A stretch of 34,899 nt of DNA from an uncultured Thalassotalea sp. (GCA_938075435.1 CALJHL010000114.1:1-34899), one strand, 5' to 3'; positions 11,309 to 21,715 are shown, counted from the stretch's first letter. Translations and numbers: made by a program. Notes: generated by a model from the sequence alone, not told the origin.

Positions 11309-11800
11309 TATCCTTTGTTTATTTATTGTTTTAATTCTACTCATTTGTACAGCTCCCTGTATTTTTCGCTTTAATTCTCCGAATCCACATCCGTGTTCTT
11401 TTCGCACTCATCCATGATTGCAAGTCACTTTTCTAAAGACAGTAAAGTAACCAAAAGGTCTTCTTGCCCACTAACTTCTTATTCCATCAATCGGGTTTAC
11501 TCAATTCAACGACAAAACATGGATGTTTTAACGAATTTACCTTACATGTCGAGACGTTGCATGCAAACGGCTCGATGCTGTTAAGTTAAAAATCAAACAA
11601 GGTTTTAAAAGTTGGTGGGAAGTTTGATTTTTTGGTTACTTTGTTATCAAGAAAAAAGTAACTTGCTTTCATCCATGAAAGGGAAAAGAACACGGATGTT
11701 TATTCCGACAATAAAGAAATTTATAAGGGATGTTCATTCGTAGAATTAAAACAAGTAAGGGATATAGCCAGAAAGGGCGAAGGCCACAGGAAATTTAACG
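11288..11800. repeat. Long imperfect palindrome, MITE-like, filling the glyS-tusA gap
   Basis: The gap between the convergent glyS and tusA holds no credible gene but has long two-sided symmetry around about 11544. Matching inverted blocks, outside to inside, are: CGTTAAATTT (11288-11297) with 11791-11800; TTGTTTTAATTCTAC (11326-11340) with 11740-11754; ACATCCGTGTTCTTTTC (11387-11403) with 11683-11699; AAAGTAACCAAAA (11444-11456) with 11630-11642. These are perfect 10, 15, 17 and 13 bp matches, with partial similarity between them. The two inner blocks are the same distance apart (57) in both arms. The centre (about 11470-11610) has only small hairpins. The form suggests a miniature inverted-repeat element or a repeat mobilised by a REP-type transposase. 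No target duplication was identified. Confidence 0.7.
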
Positions 11801-11869
11801 AAACTTTGGATATTTTTTGAAAAAAATTATTCGCTGAAAATATAACAGTTAAAATTTAACGCTTAGCGT

Positions 11870-12115
11870 TTATTGCTTCTTTATTAAATATTGATAAGGC
11901 GAGCTAATCACTTGTTTGGCAACAAGTTCATGTTCCATAAACTCACAAAAACTGGGAATATCTCGGGTAGTAGAGTGGTCATCGGCAATAACTAATAAGG
12001 TTTCACCCGCCGAAATTTTACGAATATTCATCCTTACCATCATAACTGGCTCTGGACAACGCAGGCCTATTGCGTCTAGGGTATGGGTAGCTGTGCTGAA
12101 TAATTTATCGGTCAT
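11870..12115 (-). CDS. tusA: Sulfurtransferase TusA
   Basis: TusA accepts sulfur from the cysteine desulfurase IscS as a persulfide and passes it through the Tus relay to MnmA for 2-thiouridine in tRNA wobble positions. The 81-aa protein is the same length as E. coli TusA and closely resembles it: [18 protein letters not shown], with the active cysteine at residue 20 in the CPEP motif, then [19 protein letters not shown]. It stands alone on the minus strand, divergent from slt and convergent with glyS. A short inverted repeat (AACGC-TTA-GCGTT, 11858-11870) covers its stop codon but lacks a clear T run, so its terminator is uncertain. Confidence 0.95.
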   Translation of the reverse strand: MTDKLFSTATHTLDAIGLRCPEPVMMVRMNIRKISAGETLLVIADDHSTTRDIPSFCEFMEHELVAKQVISSPYQYLIKKQ

Positions 12116-12235
12116 TTGGTTTTATCTTTAATCGGATGAATATTAACTAGGTTATCGATTTAACAACTTAGAACAGTTATTTTAAATTTTTCTTATACCA
12201 TTAAACAAGTAAATATTTATCTAAAGGGTAATTTT

Positions 12236-14143
12236 GTGATTTCTGTACGGCTAGTAATTATATTATCAATGCTTTTAATGACCAGCCAAGTGAACTCGGC
12301 TGAACAATATAGCCAGGCGCGTAGCGACTTTTTAGCTGCAGAAACTAGCGATTGGGATATTAACGGTAATGCCTATCAAAGCAAACTAAAATCTTTAGCT
12401 AATTATCCATTACAACCTTATTTTCAACAGCAGCAATTGCTTAAAAACATTTCCCTTAAAAATGAAGCGCAAATCGTCGCTTTTATTACCGAGTATAGCG
12501 ACACACCGGTAGCCGCAAAAGTGCGTATCGCATGGCTTAACTACCTTACTAAAAAACACCTTAAAAGCCGTTTTATTGAGTATTTTAAGGCGCCAATGAA
12601 TAGCCGGTTAACCTGTACGTATTATGATTACTTACTTGATTCTGGGGCTGAACAGCAAGCCATTTTAACGCAAGTAACTCGGTTGTGGTTGGTTGGCAAA
12701 TCTCAACCAGATGAATGTAATCGATTATTTAAAGTGTGGACTGAAAACGGTTATATCAGCAATGAATTGCTGTGGCAAAGGATCATGTTGGCGCAAGCGA
12801 AAAGGCAATACTTGTTAGTAAAATACCTAGGTAAGCAATTGCCTAGTGAAGAACAGTATTTATTTACCCTGTGGACGAATATTAAACGCAACCCTAAGTT
12901 GGTTGCGCGTCTAGATAAGTTCAAACGCTTAACTAAACAAGAAACACAGGTGATAATTGATGGTATTAAAAGGTTATCTCGTCGCGATGATTTATTGGCG
13001 TTAGATGTTTATAAAGCCGCCGATGCACAGGGTCGGTTTTCTCCCTTACAAAAAGAGTTAGTGATTAAACCGTTAATCACGGCATTATCACGATCTGACG
13101 ACCCTCTGGCACGGCAATGGTACGAAAGTATTGATGCAGAGCTTATTAACCAAGGTATTTTGCAATGGCGTCTGGCCAAGGATTTAAAAAAAGCCGATCA
13201 CCAGGGCGTTCTTAAAAACTTATCGGTGTTAACCGAGGCGATGAAAAACGAGCGGCAATGGCTCTATTGGCAAGCTAGGTCGTTAGAGTTAACTGGTGCT
13301 ATAAAACAAGCTCAGCAAATATATACGAGCTTGGCAAAACAACGTAGTTATTATGGCTTTCTAGCGGCAGCTAGAATAGGGGCTACGGCTGTTATGAATC
13401 ACCAAGCTCTGCAAGTAACGAATAAAGAAAAACAAGACATTATAAAACACCCGGCAGGCCAACGTGCCCTTGAATTATATAAAATGAAACGTTTTACATT
13501 GGCACGCCGCGAGTGGCACCATTGGATGGCAAACTTAACCGATCCACAACAGTTAGTCGCTGCGCAGTTGGCTCATCAACAAGGTTGGTATGACCGCGGT
13601 ATTTATTCATTGTCACAAGTCGGTGCCTTGAATGATATTGATATTCGCTTTCCAATGCCGTTTGATGATGTGTTTACCCAGTTTTCTCAACAATACAATA
13701 TAAATCCGGCTTGGGCTTATGCCATTGCCCGAAAAGAAAGTATATTTATGTCGGATGCGAGCTCTTCGGCAGGGGCTTTGGGCTTAATGCAAGTGATCCC
13801 AGCAACCGCGACTTACATTAATGGCAATAAAATTCACCCTGGGCAGTTATTGCAAGTAGATACCAATGTAAAATTAGGGATAAATTACCTGAGTTACCTG
13901 TTGAAAAAATTCGATAACAATATTGTTTTAGCAACGGCAGCTTACAATGCCGGTCCTAATAAAGTGAAACGTTGGTTAAAAACCCAACCTATGCTTACCG
14001 CAGATGCTTGGATAGAAACAATCCCTTATAAAGAAACTCGCAACTATGTAAAAAGTGTCTTAGCTTATACCGAAATTTATCAGCAAAAACAGGGGCTAAA
14101 TAAATCACCCTTTACCGACTTGTTAGTGATGAACATTGAATAG
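12236..14143 (+). CDS. slt: Soluble lytic murein transglycosylase (Slt70 type)
   Basis: Slt70-type enzymes cut the MurNAc-GlcNAc bond of peptidoglycan, leaving 1,6-anhydro ends, and act in the periplasm during wall turnover. The 635-aa precursor (645 in E. coli) starts with GTG at 12236, preceded by AAAGGG. It has a signal peptide of about 22 residues ending VNSA before EQYSQ. Residues about 25-460 are the alpha-helical superhelical U-domain and linker. The C-terminal LT domain contains AIARKESIF with the catalytic glutamate at residue 501, then GALGLMQVIPATA and ATAAYNAGPNKVKRWL. It is monocistronic by position. Assignment to Slt70 rather than an MltC/MltE type rests on the length and the N-terminal superhelix. 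Confidence 0.94.
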   Translation: MISVRLVIILSMLLMTSQVNSAEQYSQARSDFLAAETSDWDINGNAYQSKLKSLANYPLQPYFQQQQLLKNISLKNEAQIVAFITEYSDTPVAAKVRIAWLNYLTKKHLKSRFIEYFKAPMNSRLTCTYYDYLLDSGAEQQAILTQVTRLWLVGKSQPDECNRLFKVWTENGYISNELLWQRIMLAQAKRQYLLVKYLGKQLPSEEQYLFTLWTNIKRNPKLVARLDKFKRLTKQETQVIIDGIKRLSRRDDLLALDVYKAADAQGRFSPLQKELVIKPLITALSRSDDPLARQWYESIDAELINQGILQWRLAKDLKKADHQGVLKNLSVLTEAMKNERQWLYWQARSLELTGAIKQAQQIYTSLAKQRSYYGFLAAARIGATAVMNHQALQVTNKEKQDIIKHPAGQRALELYKMKRFTLARREWHHWMANLTDPQQLVAAQLAHQQGWYDRGIYSLSQVGALNDIDIRFPMPFDDVFTQFSQQYNINPAWAYAIARKESIFMSDASSSAGALGLMQVIPATATYINGNKIHPGQLLQVDTNVKLGINYLSYLLKKFDNNIVLATAAYNAGPNKVKRWLKTQPMLTADAWIETIPYKETRNYVKSVLAYTEIYQQKQGLNKSPFTDLLVMNIE

Positions 14144-14256
14144 TAACCAGACCATTAAGTTTTAATCATTACGACACCTAAAGTTTGATCTAGTTTTAGA
14201 TACCCAGTATTGGCTGTGCTATTATTTACAGCAAATCATCTTAGAGTCATATTTAT

Positions 14257-15576
14257 ATGTCAGACCTAGCTATACACTATCCAGCCCATATTGCCGAATT
14301 ACAGCAGCGGACACGTACCATTTTGGCTCGTGAAAATCTTAGCGCCCTAGTTATCCATTCTGGTTCAACAGGCAAAATATTTCTCGATGATATGTATTAT
14401 CCATTTAAAACCAACCCCCACTTTAAGGCTTGGTTGCCATTGGTAGAAAACCCTAACTGTTGGCTGATTGTTAACGGTAAAGACAAACCCGTTTTAGTTT
14501 ATTATCAGCCATTAGACTTTTGGCATAAAGTGAGCAAACTGGGGGACGACTACTGGACTGACTTTTTTGACATAAAAATAATCAGTAATGTCGAGCAAGT
14601 ATCTAATATCCTCCCAGCATCGAAAGACAATATCGCCTACATAGGCGCTCATGACGATATTGCTAGTCAGCAAGGCTTTAGCTCAGTTAATCCAAGTACG
14701 GTGTTAAATTATTTTCATTATCATCGCGCCTATAAAACGGATTATGAATTTGTGTGTTTACGCCAAGCTAATGATTTAGCCGTTAAAGGTCATCAAGCGG
14801 CTAAAAATGCATTTTATAATCAAGCCACAGAATTTGAAATTCAATTAGCCTATTTAAAAGCTGCCGGTCAAACCGAAAATCAAGTTCCTTATGGCAATAT
14901 TATAGCTTTAAATGAAAATGCGGCAATATTACATTACACCGTATTAGAGAAATGCAAACCACAACAACACCATTCCTTTTTAATTGACGCCGGCGCTAGC
15001 TTTAATGGCTATGCCGCCGATATCACCCGCACTTATTCATTTTTACAAGACGAGTTTGCCGAATTAATTACAGCCGTTAACGACATGCAGCTTTGCTTAG
15101 TTAAGGGGCTAAAACCGGGCAGTAGTTATGTAGAATTGCATATTCGTAACCATTTTAAGCTCGCGGAAATTCTGCAACGTTTTAACTTTGTTAACCTTGA
15201 AGCTGACGCCATTGTGAGTAAAGGCATAACCGCTTATTTCTTTCCGCATGGTATGGGTCATCATCTTGGTTTACAGGTGCATGACATGGGTGGTTTTATG
15301 GCAGACGAGCAGGGTACTCATGTCGCTGCTCCAGCAGAACATCCGTATTTACGCACAACTCGCGGAATTGAAAGTAAGCAAGTGTTCACTATAGAGCCAG
15401 GTCTTTATTTTATCGATCAATTCTTGTCTGATCTTGCTAAGTCAGAACATGCTAGTTATATCAATTGGTCAAAAGTTGACAGTTTCCGTAAGTTTGGTGG
15501 TATTCGAATTGAGGACAATATTATTGTTCATGACCATAGCATCGAAAATATGACCCGAGATTTACAGCTCGCTTAA
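14257..15576 (+). CDS. pepQ: Xaa-Pro dipeptidase (prolidase) PepQ
   Basis: PepQ is a cytoplasmic dimetal M24-family enzyme that splits dipeptides with C-terminal proline; related enzymes also hydrolyse organophosphates. The 439-aa length fits E. coli PepQ (443). Metal ligands are visible: Asp244 in DAGASFNGY, Asp255 in ADITRTY, the histidines of FFPHGMGHH (331-336), Glu380 in TIEPGLYF, and the Glu of GGIRIEDN near 419. The N-terminal domain includes SGSTGKIFLDDMYYPFK, typical of the PepQ subgroup rather than PepP. yigZ follows 3 bases after its stop, and trkH follows yigZ, the same pepQ-yigZ-trkH order as in E. coli. Confidence 0.95.
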   Translation: MSDLAIHYPAHIAELQQRTRTILARENLSALVIHSGSTGKIFLDDMYYPFKTNPHFKAWLPLVENPNCWLIVNGKDKPVLVYYQPLDFWHKVSKLGDDYWTDFFDIKIISNVEQVSNILPASKDNIAYIGAHDDIASQQGFSSVNPSTVLNYFHYHRAYKTDYEFVCLRQANDLAVKGHQAAKNAFYNQATEFEIQLAYLKAAGQTENQVPYGNIIALNENAAILHYTVLEKCKPQQHHSFLIDAGASFNGYAADITRTYSFLQDEFAELITAVNDMQLCLVKGLKPGSSYVELHIRNHFKLAEILQRFNFVNLEADAIVSKGITAYFFPHGMGHHLGLQVHDMGGFMADEQGTHVAAPAEHPYLRTTRGIESKQVFTIEPGLYFIDQFLSDLAKSEHASYINWSKVDSFRKFGGIRIEDNIIVHDHSIENMTRDLQLA

Positions 15577-15579
15577 CTA

Positions 15580-16206
15580 ATGCTTAATAATGTTAGTCCT
15601 TATTTAATTCCTGCTGGCGAATTAGAAGATGAAACCGTGGTTAACCGCAGTCGTTTTATCTGCGCAATTAAACATTGTCCAGATCAGCTCGCGGTTAAAC
15701 AGTTTATTGAGCAGGTAAAGCAACAATATCCTGACGCATCCCATCATTGCTACGCCTTTGTTTGGGCGCGACCGGAAGATAGCCAAGCGTATGGCTTTAG
15801 TGATGATGGAGAGCCTAGTGGTACCGCTGGCCGACCTATGCTAGCGGTGTTACAAGGTAATCTTATTGGCGAGATTTGTGCGATTGTAATTCGCTACTTT
15901 GGTGGTGTTAAATTGGGTACCGGTGGTTTGCAACGAGCTTATGGCAATAGTGTACGACAGGCGTTATTGAAATTACCGACACAGCTGAAAACCCCCATCG
16001 AACAATTACAACTAACTTGTGATTACCAGCAGGTGAAAGACATTGAACACTGCTTAAGCCAATTTGATGGTGAAATTATTGCTCAACAATTTTCCACCCA
16101 AGTGCAATTGATTGTGCAATTACCTATCTCTAATATCAGCAAATTTTGTCAACGTATCATTGAAATTACCGCCGGCCGAGTTTCGCCGCGCCGACTTAAT
16201 GACTAA
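15580..16206 (+). CDS. yigZ: YigZ / IMPACT family protein
   Basis: The 208-aa protein belongs to the IMPACT/YigZ (UPF0029) family. Its N-terminal domain has the ribosomal-S5-like fold with conserved NRSRFICAI, HHCYAFVW, GFSDDGEPSGTAGRPML and IRYFGGVKLGTGGLQRAY. The shorter C-terminal part resembles the EF-G domain-like second domain. The eukaryotic relative IMPACT regulates the GCN2 kinase. The bacterial protein's exact role is not established, though a translation-linked or RNA-related function has been proposed. It is almost certainly co-transcribed with pepQ (3-base gap) and lies 137 bases before trkH. Family identity is clear; function is open. Confidence 0.92.
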   Translation: MLNNVSPYLIPAGELEDETVVNRSRFICAIKHCPDQLAVKQFIEQVKQQYPDASHHCYAFVWARPEDSQAYGFSDDGEPSGTAGRPMLAVLQGNLIGEICAIVIRYFGGVKLGTGGLQRAYGNSVRQALLKLPTQLKTPIEQLQLTCDYQQVKDIEHCLSQFDGEIIAQQFSTQVQLIVQLPISNISKFCQRIIEITAGRVSPRRLND

Positions 16207-16343
16207 AACCCCCACCCTAAGTGTGATTTACGGTTATAAATTAAGCTTTAATGCGATTGCGGTTATATTCTAATATATCTTGGTTTCGAATCAGGTTATG
16301 CTATAACTAATTTATTGCTCTACAACAATAACTAAAATAAACA

Positions 16344-17795
16344 ATGCAGTACCGTAATATTATTCGTATTTTAGGTTTGCTGGTTGGCATTCTCAGTGTC
16401 ACCATGCTTCCACCCGCACTTGTCTCTTATATTTATGGGGATGGTGCTGGTGTCGCATTTTTAAGTGCATTTGTTCTTTACCTGTTCTCGGGTTTTGTCG
16501 CTTGGTATCCAAACCGTAGTCAAAAAGATGATTTGCGCGCCCGCGAAGGGTTCCTCATTGTCGTACTGTTTTGGACGGTGTTAGCAAGCTTTTCGGCCAT
16601 TCCTTTTATGTTAACCGAAACTCCAAATTTGTCGCTTACCGACGCATTTTTTGAATCTTTTTCGGGCTTAACCACAACTGGTGCGACGATACTGACAAAG
16701 ATTGATGGCTTGCCACACGCGGTCTTATTTTATCGGCAACAACTGCAGTGGATAGGTGGTATGGGTATTATCGTACTCGCCGTTGCTGTGCTACCTATGT
16801 TAGGTGTCGGTGGCATGCAATTGTATCGCGCTGAAACACCAGGTCCTGTTAAAGACTCAAAAATGACGCCTCGCATAGCAGATACCGCCAAACACCTTTG
16901 GTATATCTATTTATTTCTCACGGTGTGTTGTGCTACCGCTTATTGGGCGGCGGGTATGTCGGTATTTGATGCTATTTCGCATTCCTTTTCTACTATTGCC
17001 ATCGGCGGTTTTTCAACGCATGACGCCTCTATGGGCTACTTTAACAGCCCCATTATAAATTTAATTTGTGTGACGTTTTTAATTATTGCCGGTGTTAACT
17101 TTGCGTTGCATTTTGCCGCCTTTAGGTCGAGAAACGTGCGTACTTATATTTTCGATCCAGAATTTAAAACCTTTATTACCATTCAAGCGGTGTTAACACT
17201 TATATGTTTCTTTGGTTTAATTGGTTATGGCTATGAAAGTAACTTTGAAATCGCTTTTGATGATGCTTTATTTCAAGCCGTGTCGATAAGTACTACCGCA
17301 GGTTTTGCCACCACCGATTTTTCTCAGTGGCCGGCGATGTTACCTTTGCTGTTGATTTTTGCCAGTTTTGTCGGCGGTTGTGCGGGCAGTACCGGTGGCG
17401 GCATGAAAGTAATGCGGGTGGTACTCTTGTATTTGCAAGGTATCCGCGAATTGAGTCGCTTAATTCATCCGAAAGCCATTATTAGTATTAAACTCGGTCG
17501 CAAACCATTACCCGATAAAGTTGTAGATGCTATTTGGGGCTTTTTTTCTGCTTATGCGGCGATATTTATTATTTGTATGGTGCTCTTAATGGCCAGTGGC
17601 ATAGATAATATTACCGCATTTACAGCCGTTGCGGCTTGTTTAAATAACTTGGGCCCTGGTTTAGGCGAAGTCGCCGCTAATTACGCCGCAGTTAATGATT
17701 TTAGTAAATGGGTGTTGGTGGCGGCTATGCTGTTTGGTCGTCTGGAAATATTCACGTTGTTGGTGTTATTTATGCCATCGTTTTGGCGCGACTGA
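16344..17795 (+). CDS. trkH: Potassium uptake protein TrkH
   Basis: TrkH is the membrane channel-like subunit of the Trk potassium uptake system, gated by the cytoplasmic TrkA ring. The 483 residues equal E. coli TrkH. The four pore-loop repeats carry filter segments: TTTGAT at about 110-115, then AIGGFST, STTAGFAT and NNLGPG. The glycine-rich intramembrane loop GGCAGSTGGGMKVMR follows the third filter. Hydrophobic helices fill the rest, consistent with the family's fourfold pseudo-repeat. It follows pepQ-yigZ and converges with trkA, its regulatory partner, across the bidirectional terminator at 17919-17944. Confidence 0.96.
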   Translation: MQYRNIIRILGLLVGILSVTMLPPALVSYIYGDGAGVAFLSAFVLYLFSGFVAWYPNRSQKDDLRAREGFLIVVLFWTVLASFSAIPFMLTETPNLSLTDAFFESFSGLTTTGATILTKIDGLPHAVLFYRQQLQWIGGMGIIVLAVAVLPMLGVGGMQLYRAETPGPVKDSKMTPRIADTAKHLWYIYLFLTVCCATAYWAAGMSVFDAISHSFSTIAIGGFSTHDASMGYFNSPIINLICVTFLIIAGVNFALHFAAFRSRNVRTYIFDPEFKTFITIQAVLTLICFFGLIGYGYESNFEIAFDDALFQAVSISTTAGFATTDFSQWPAMLPLLLIFASFVGGCAGSTGGGMKVMRVVLLYLQGIRELSRLIHPKAIISIKLGRKPLPDKVVDAIWGFFSAYAAIFIICMVLLMASGIDNITAFTAVAACLNNLGPGLGEVAANYAAVNDFSKWVLVAAMLFGRLEIFTLLVLFMPSFWRD

Positions 17796-17918
17796 TCAGC
17801 AATTTATCTTGGCAACTTGTTGGTTTAGATAAATGTATATCACGAACTTTATAGCCGACCTCTTGCTTTAATCTTGCATTAACGCCAGCACTAACTCAAA
17901 CATAAACCTACAGGCAAT

Positions 17919-17944
17919 AAAAAGGCGACTCAGGTCGCCTTTTT
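17919..17944. terminator. Bidirectional terminator between trkH and trkA
   Basis: AAAAAGGCGAC (17919-17929), loop TCAG, GTCGCCTTTTT (17934-17944): an 11-bp perfect stem with a T run on either strand. It serves both the plus-strand trkH and the minus-strand trkA, which ends 26 bases away. Confidence 0.92.
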
Positions 17945-17969
17945 GTTGCTCTTCATTTAAAAATTGCTA

Positions 17970-19343
17970 CTAGAAAAAAATAGCACTTACCGCAAAGATT
18001 TTTTCAATTTTATGAATATACTTTTTATCGACTAAAAATAGCACCACATGATCGTTGGATTGAATAACAGTGCTTGAATGGGCGATGAGCACTTCGTCAT
18101 CACGCACAATAGCGCCTATAGTGGCTCCAGGAGGTAACTTAATATCTTTTATTTTACGGCCAATCACCTTTGACGATTGCTCATCTCCACGGGCAATGGT
18201 TTCTACTGCTTCTGCTGCGCCACGGCGTAAACTATAGGCATTTACAATCCCACCTTTACGTACATGCGACAATAACGCCGAAATCGTCGCTTGTTGTGGT
18301 GAAACCGCAATATCAATATTGGTACCAACCAAATCCAAATAAGCATTGCGCTGGATTAAGGCGATGGTTTTTCTGGCTTTATATTTTTTCGCCAGCATTG
18401 CCGACATAATATTAGCTTCATCATCGTTGGTGACCGCTAAAAACACATCCATTTGCTCAATGTGTTCTTCTTTTAATAGTTCAGCATCAGAAGAGTCACC
18501 AACAAAAACTAGCGAGTTACTTAATTCTTTATCTAAAAATTCGGCCCGCTTAGGATCGCGTTCAATAATTTTCACTTGATGATTTTTTTCTAATATACGA
18601 GCTAACCCGGCACCAATATGACCACCACCAGCAATCATTATGCGTTTATAAGCGGGCTCTAATTTTTGCAGTTCACTCATTATTGCGCGGATATGGCGAG
18701 TTGCGGCAATAAAGAAAACTTCATCATCGGCTTCAATTATTGTGGTGCCTAATGGTCTTATCGGTTTATCTTTACGATAAATAGCGGCAACCCGGGTATC
18801 AATATTGGGAATATGATCACGTAATGTTGACAGGGCATGGCCAACCAGTAAACCACCATAGTAGGCTTTTATGCCGACTAAACTTACCTTGCCGTCGGCA
18901 AACTCTTTTACTTGCAGTGCGCCCGGATAATCAATTAAACGAGCAATATCTTGAGTAACTAATTGCTCCGGAGCAATAATATGATCTACCGGAATATCTT
19001 CAGGTCGAAATAACTTGTCTTGAAATTTTATTATTTGTTCTGAGCGGATACGAGCGATTTTTATATTGGTGTTATAGATAGAATAAGAAACTTGGCAAGC
19101 CACCATGTTAGTTGCATCATCGGAAGTTACCGCAATAAGCATATCGGCATCTTCGGCGCCGGCCTTCGCTAGAATATCGGGATGACAGCCGTTGCCAAAG
19201 ACAACTTGCAAGTCCATCTTCTCTTGTAATTCATGCAAACGAACGGCATCAGTATCGACCAAAGTAATTTCGTTTTGTTCACCAACAAGATTTTCTGCTA
19301 GTGTACCGCCAACTTGTCCTGCGCCGAGAATGATGATTTTCAT
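17970..19343 (-). CDS. trkA: Trk potassium transporter peripheral protein TrkA
   Basis: TrkA binds NAD(H) and ATP/ADP and gates TrkH on the cytoplasmic face. The 457 residues (458 in E. coli) comprise two tandem RCK units. The first Rossmann motif is GAGQVGG at 7-13, and a second nucleotide motif, AGGGHIGAG, lies at about 239-247; each is followed by an RCK_C domain. It is the last gene of the minus-strand operon def-fmt-rsmB-trkA, 53 bases after rsmB, the same order as in E. coli. Its transport partner trkH lies immediately downstream on the opposite strand, so both components sit side by side here. Confidence 0.96.
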   Translation of the reverse strand: MKIIILGAGQVGGTLAENLVGEQNEITLVDTDAVRLHELQEKMDLQVVFGNGCHPDILAKAGAEDADMLIAVTSDDATNMVACQVSYSIYNTNIKIARIRSEQIIKFQDKLFRPEDIPVDHIIAPEQLVTQDIARLIDYPGALQVKEFADGKVSLVGIKAYYGGLLVGHALSTLRDHIPNIDTRVAAIYRKDKPIRPLGTTIIEADDEVFFIAATRHIRAIMSELQKLEPAYKRIMIAGGGHIGAGLARILEKNHQVKIIERDPKRAEFLDKELSNSLVFVGDSSDAELLKEEHIEQMDVFLAVTNDDEANIMSAMLAKKYKARKTIALIQRNAYLDLVGTNIDIAVSPQQATISALLSHVRKGGIVNAYSLRRGAAEAVETIARGDEQSSKVIGRKIKDIKLPPGATIGAIVRDDEVLIAHSSTVIQSNDHVVLFLVDKKYIHKIEKIFAVSAIFF

Positions 19344-19396
19344 TGATTTAGCTTATTTCAACTTATTGTTATTATTGTTTATACAATGGGTATAAC

Positions 19397-20692
19397 CTAC
19401 TGCGTTTTTGTCAGTTTGGCATAATAAAAGCCATCCATCGAGTTTTCTCCCGGTAAAATTTGCCAATCAGAGCCGGTGCCACTCATGGGAATCGGTTCAA
19501 GGTTGGCATCTTCATTGTCTAAAACAAACCGCGCCACTTGTTGGCTATTTTCTTCAGGTAATACCGAACATGTGGCATAAATCATCGTACCACCTGGTTT
19601 TAATAACGGCCAAATAGCTGCCAATATTTGCCTTTGTAATAGCACTAAATTATCAATGTCACTATCTCGGCGTAGCCATTTAATGTCTGGGTTTTTGCGG
19701 ATCACACCAGTGCCAGAGCAAGGGGCATCCAATAATATTCGGTCGAATAATTTACCATCAAACCACTGTTCGGGGTTGGCGGCATCACCAGCGAGAACGG
19801 TAGCATCTAAACCTAAACGAATTAAGTTTTGTTCTACTCTAATTAAGCGTTGGCTTTCAATATCTAGGGCAGTCACTTCACCAATATCTGGAGTTAATTC
19901 CAATATATGACAGGTTTTGCCACCAGGTGCGGCGCAACAATCTAACACTACATCGCCAGCCTGAGCATCAAGTAAGGGCGCCGCAACTTGCGCGGCACCA
20001 TCTTGGATAGAAACCCAGCCTTCAACAAAGTTAGGCAATTTATGAACGTCAATCGCTTGTTCTAACAAAATAGCTTGGCTAAATGGCATCACTTGCTTAA
20101 CCGCAATATCGGCGGTCTCTAATAGCGCTAAGTAATCATCAACGCTGCTCTTTTGTTGATTTACCCTGAGCCACATTGGCGGTCTTAATAAATTCTGCGC
20201 AAGAATTTCTTGCCATTGTTCGGGGTAGCCCTGTTGCAGTTTTTTAATAAACCAACCGGGGTGGTTATATTGAACTGCCGGGCTGAGCTCTTCTGGATTT
20301 TCAAAATCAGGCGCTCGTTGGTAGCTTCGTAATACGGCGTTGACCATGCCCTTTAAATGCCGATTCTTTAATACCGCTGTCGCAGCAACGGTTTCGGCCA
20401 CTGCCGCATGATCGGGAATGCGGGTATATTTAATTTGATAAATACCCACTAACATTAAGAAGTGAAATACTCGTTGCTTACCAGTAAGAGGCTTTTTAAC
20501 GAACCGTCTTACGTGTTGTTCTAATTCGGGTAAATATCGTAATACGCCATAGCAAAGCTCTTGTAATAAGGCTTTGTCTTTGGCCGGATCGACTAATAAC
20601 TGCTGTTTTGGTAATTCATCGCTTAATGACCGACCTTGATCAACAACCGCAAATAAAGTGCGTGCAGCTAACGCTCGAATGTTTTTACTCAT
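19397..20692 (-). CDS. rsmB: 16S rRNA (cytosine-967-C5)-methyltransferase RsmB
   Basis: RsmB (Fmu/Sun) makes m5C967 in 16S rRNA. I chose the ATG at 20690-20692 (431 aa; 429 in E. coli), which starts [20 protein letters not shown]. The frame is open further upstream but that extension lies inside fmt and is unlike the family. This start overlaps the fmt stop by eight bases (ATGAGTAA), a classic coupling. The N-terminal NusB-like RNA-binding domain covers about 1-140. The methyltransferase domain has the SAM motif [15 protein letters not shown], the motif [18 protein letters not shown] and the catalytic cysteine in [11 protein letters not shown]. Confidence 0.95.
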   Translation of the reverse strand: MSKNIRALAARTLFAVVDQGRSLSDELPKQQLLVDPAKDKALLQELCYGVLRYLPELEQHVRRFVKKPLTGKQRVFHFLMLVGIYQIKYTRIPDHAAVAETVAATAVLKNRHLKGMVNAVLRSYQRAPDFENPEELSPAVQYNHPGWFIKKLQQGYPEQWQEILAQNLLRPPMWLRVNQQKSSVDDYLALLETADIAVKQVMPFSQAILLEQAIDVHKLPNFVEGWVSIQDGAAQVAAPLLDAQAGDVVLDCCAAPGGKTCHILELTPDIGEVTALDIESQRLIRVEQNLIRLGLDATVLAGDAANPEQWFDGKLFDRILLDAPCSGTGVIRKNPDIKWLRRDSDIDNLVLLQRQILAAIWPLLKPGGTMIYATCSVLPEENSQQVARFVLDNEDANLEPIPMSGTGSDWQILPGENSMDGFYYAKLTKTQ

Positions 20693-21686
20693 CGGTTGTG
20701 CCTTGTATAGTGCCTTGTGCGGCGCCATTGATTGCTTGGCCTGCAACAAACCAATCGGCACGACCATTTAAAATATCAGCTACAGCTAACGGCTTTTTAC
20801 CCGGTAGTTGTAACTTAGTTAATTGCAGCACACCGTCACCGGTCGCTACATTGATGCCATGTTTGTCCACCGCTAAAATAGTTCCGGCAATATGTTCAGC
20901 GGTTTCATTGATTACTTTAGCTTGCCACACCTTAATTCGTTGAGGTGAGCTATTACTGGCATGGTAAGTGATTTGGGCGAATGGCCAGGGTTGATAAGCG
21001 CGAATTTTTCTATCGAGTTGTGCTGCCGACAACGACCAATCCAGTTCAGCTTCTTCTTTGGTTAACTTATGGGCGTAATTGGCTAAATTATTATCTTGAG
21101 GCTCACTTTGGTAACTACCGTTTGCCATCGTTGTTAGGATTTCAAGTAATGAAATTGGGCCCAATATGGCTAATTTTTCATAAAGGCTGGCACTGGTGTC
21201 CGTATCCAAAATAGGACAACGGGCTTTTAATAACATAGCGCCAGTGTCTAGGCCTTTGTCCATCTGCATAATCGTGACACCGGTTTCACTATCACCGGCT
21301 TCAAGAGAGCGCTGGATTGGCGCCGCGCCGCGCCAGCGCGGTAATAGCGAACCATGAACATTAACACAACCTAAACGAGGGCTGTCTAGAATAACTTGTG
21401 GCAACAGTAAACCGTAGGCGACTACGACCATCACATCAGCGTTATAACTAGCTAATTGTTGTTGCTCGGTTTGGCCTTTAAAATTAAGCGGTTGCTCTAT
21501 TGCTAATTTGTGTTGCAAAGCTAACTGTTTAACCGCACAAGCGGTGAGTTTTTTGCCGCGACCGGCGGGTTTGTCTTGCGGACAATAAACAGCAACAACG
21601 TTGTGTTCAGAATCGATAATAGCTTGCAAGTGTTTGGCGGCAAAATCTGGGGTACCAGCAAAAATAATATTCAAAGGTTTAGACAA
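20685..21686 (-). CDS. fmt: Methionyl-tRNA formyltransferase
   Basis: Fmt transfers a formyl group from 10-formyl-tetrahydrofolate to initiator Met-tRNA. The 333-aa protein begins [20 protein letters not shown] and contains [10 protein letters not shown] and the catalytic [19 protein letters not shown] (Asn and His of the active triad), with the Asp in METGVTIM-like [17 protein letters not shown]. The C-terminal OB-fold covers about 205-333. The start codon is TTG at 21684-21686: no ATG is available at the family start, and GGAAA lies about 9 bases upstream. It follows def by 29 bases, pairing formylation with deformylation in one operon, and overlaps rsmB by eight bases. Confidence 0.95.
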   Translation of the reverse strand: MSKPLNIIFAGTPDFAAKHLQAIIDSEHNVVAVYCPQDKPAGRGKKLTACAVKQLALQHKLAIEQPLNFKGQTEQQQLASYNADVMVVVAYGLLLPQVILDSPRLGCVNVHGSLLPRWRGAAPIQRSLEAGDSETGVTIMQMDKGLDTGAMLLKARCPILDTDTSASLYEKLAILGPISLLEILTTMANGSYQSEPQDNNLANYAHKLTKEEAELDWSLSAAQLDRKIRAYQPWPFAQITYHASNSSPQRIKVWQAKVINETAEHIAGTILAVDKHGINVATGDGVLQLTKLQLPGKKPLAVADILNGRADWFVAGQAINGAAQGTIQGTTDE

Positions 21687-21715
21687 GAGCGAGTTTCCAA
21701 AGTGTTTTATAGCAA

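Noticed and set aside
11393-11584. A 63-codon open frame inside the glyS-tusA gap
   Set aside because: It lies across the unmatched centre and one arm of the palindrome, has no ribosome site and resembles no protein family.
20693-20767. A 25-residue N-terminal extension of RsmB
   Set aside because: It lies inside fmt and is unlike RsmB proteins, which start MSKN-like at 20692 with an eight-base overlap.
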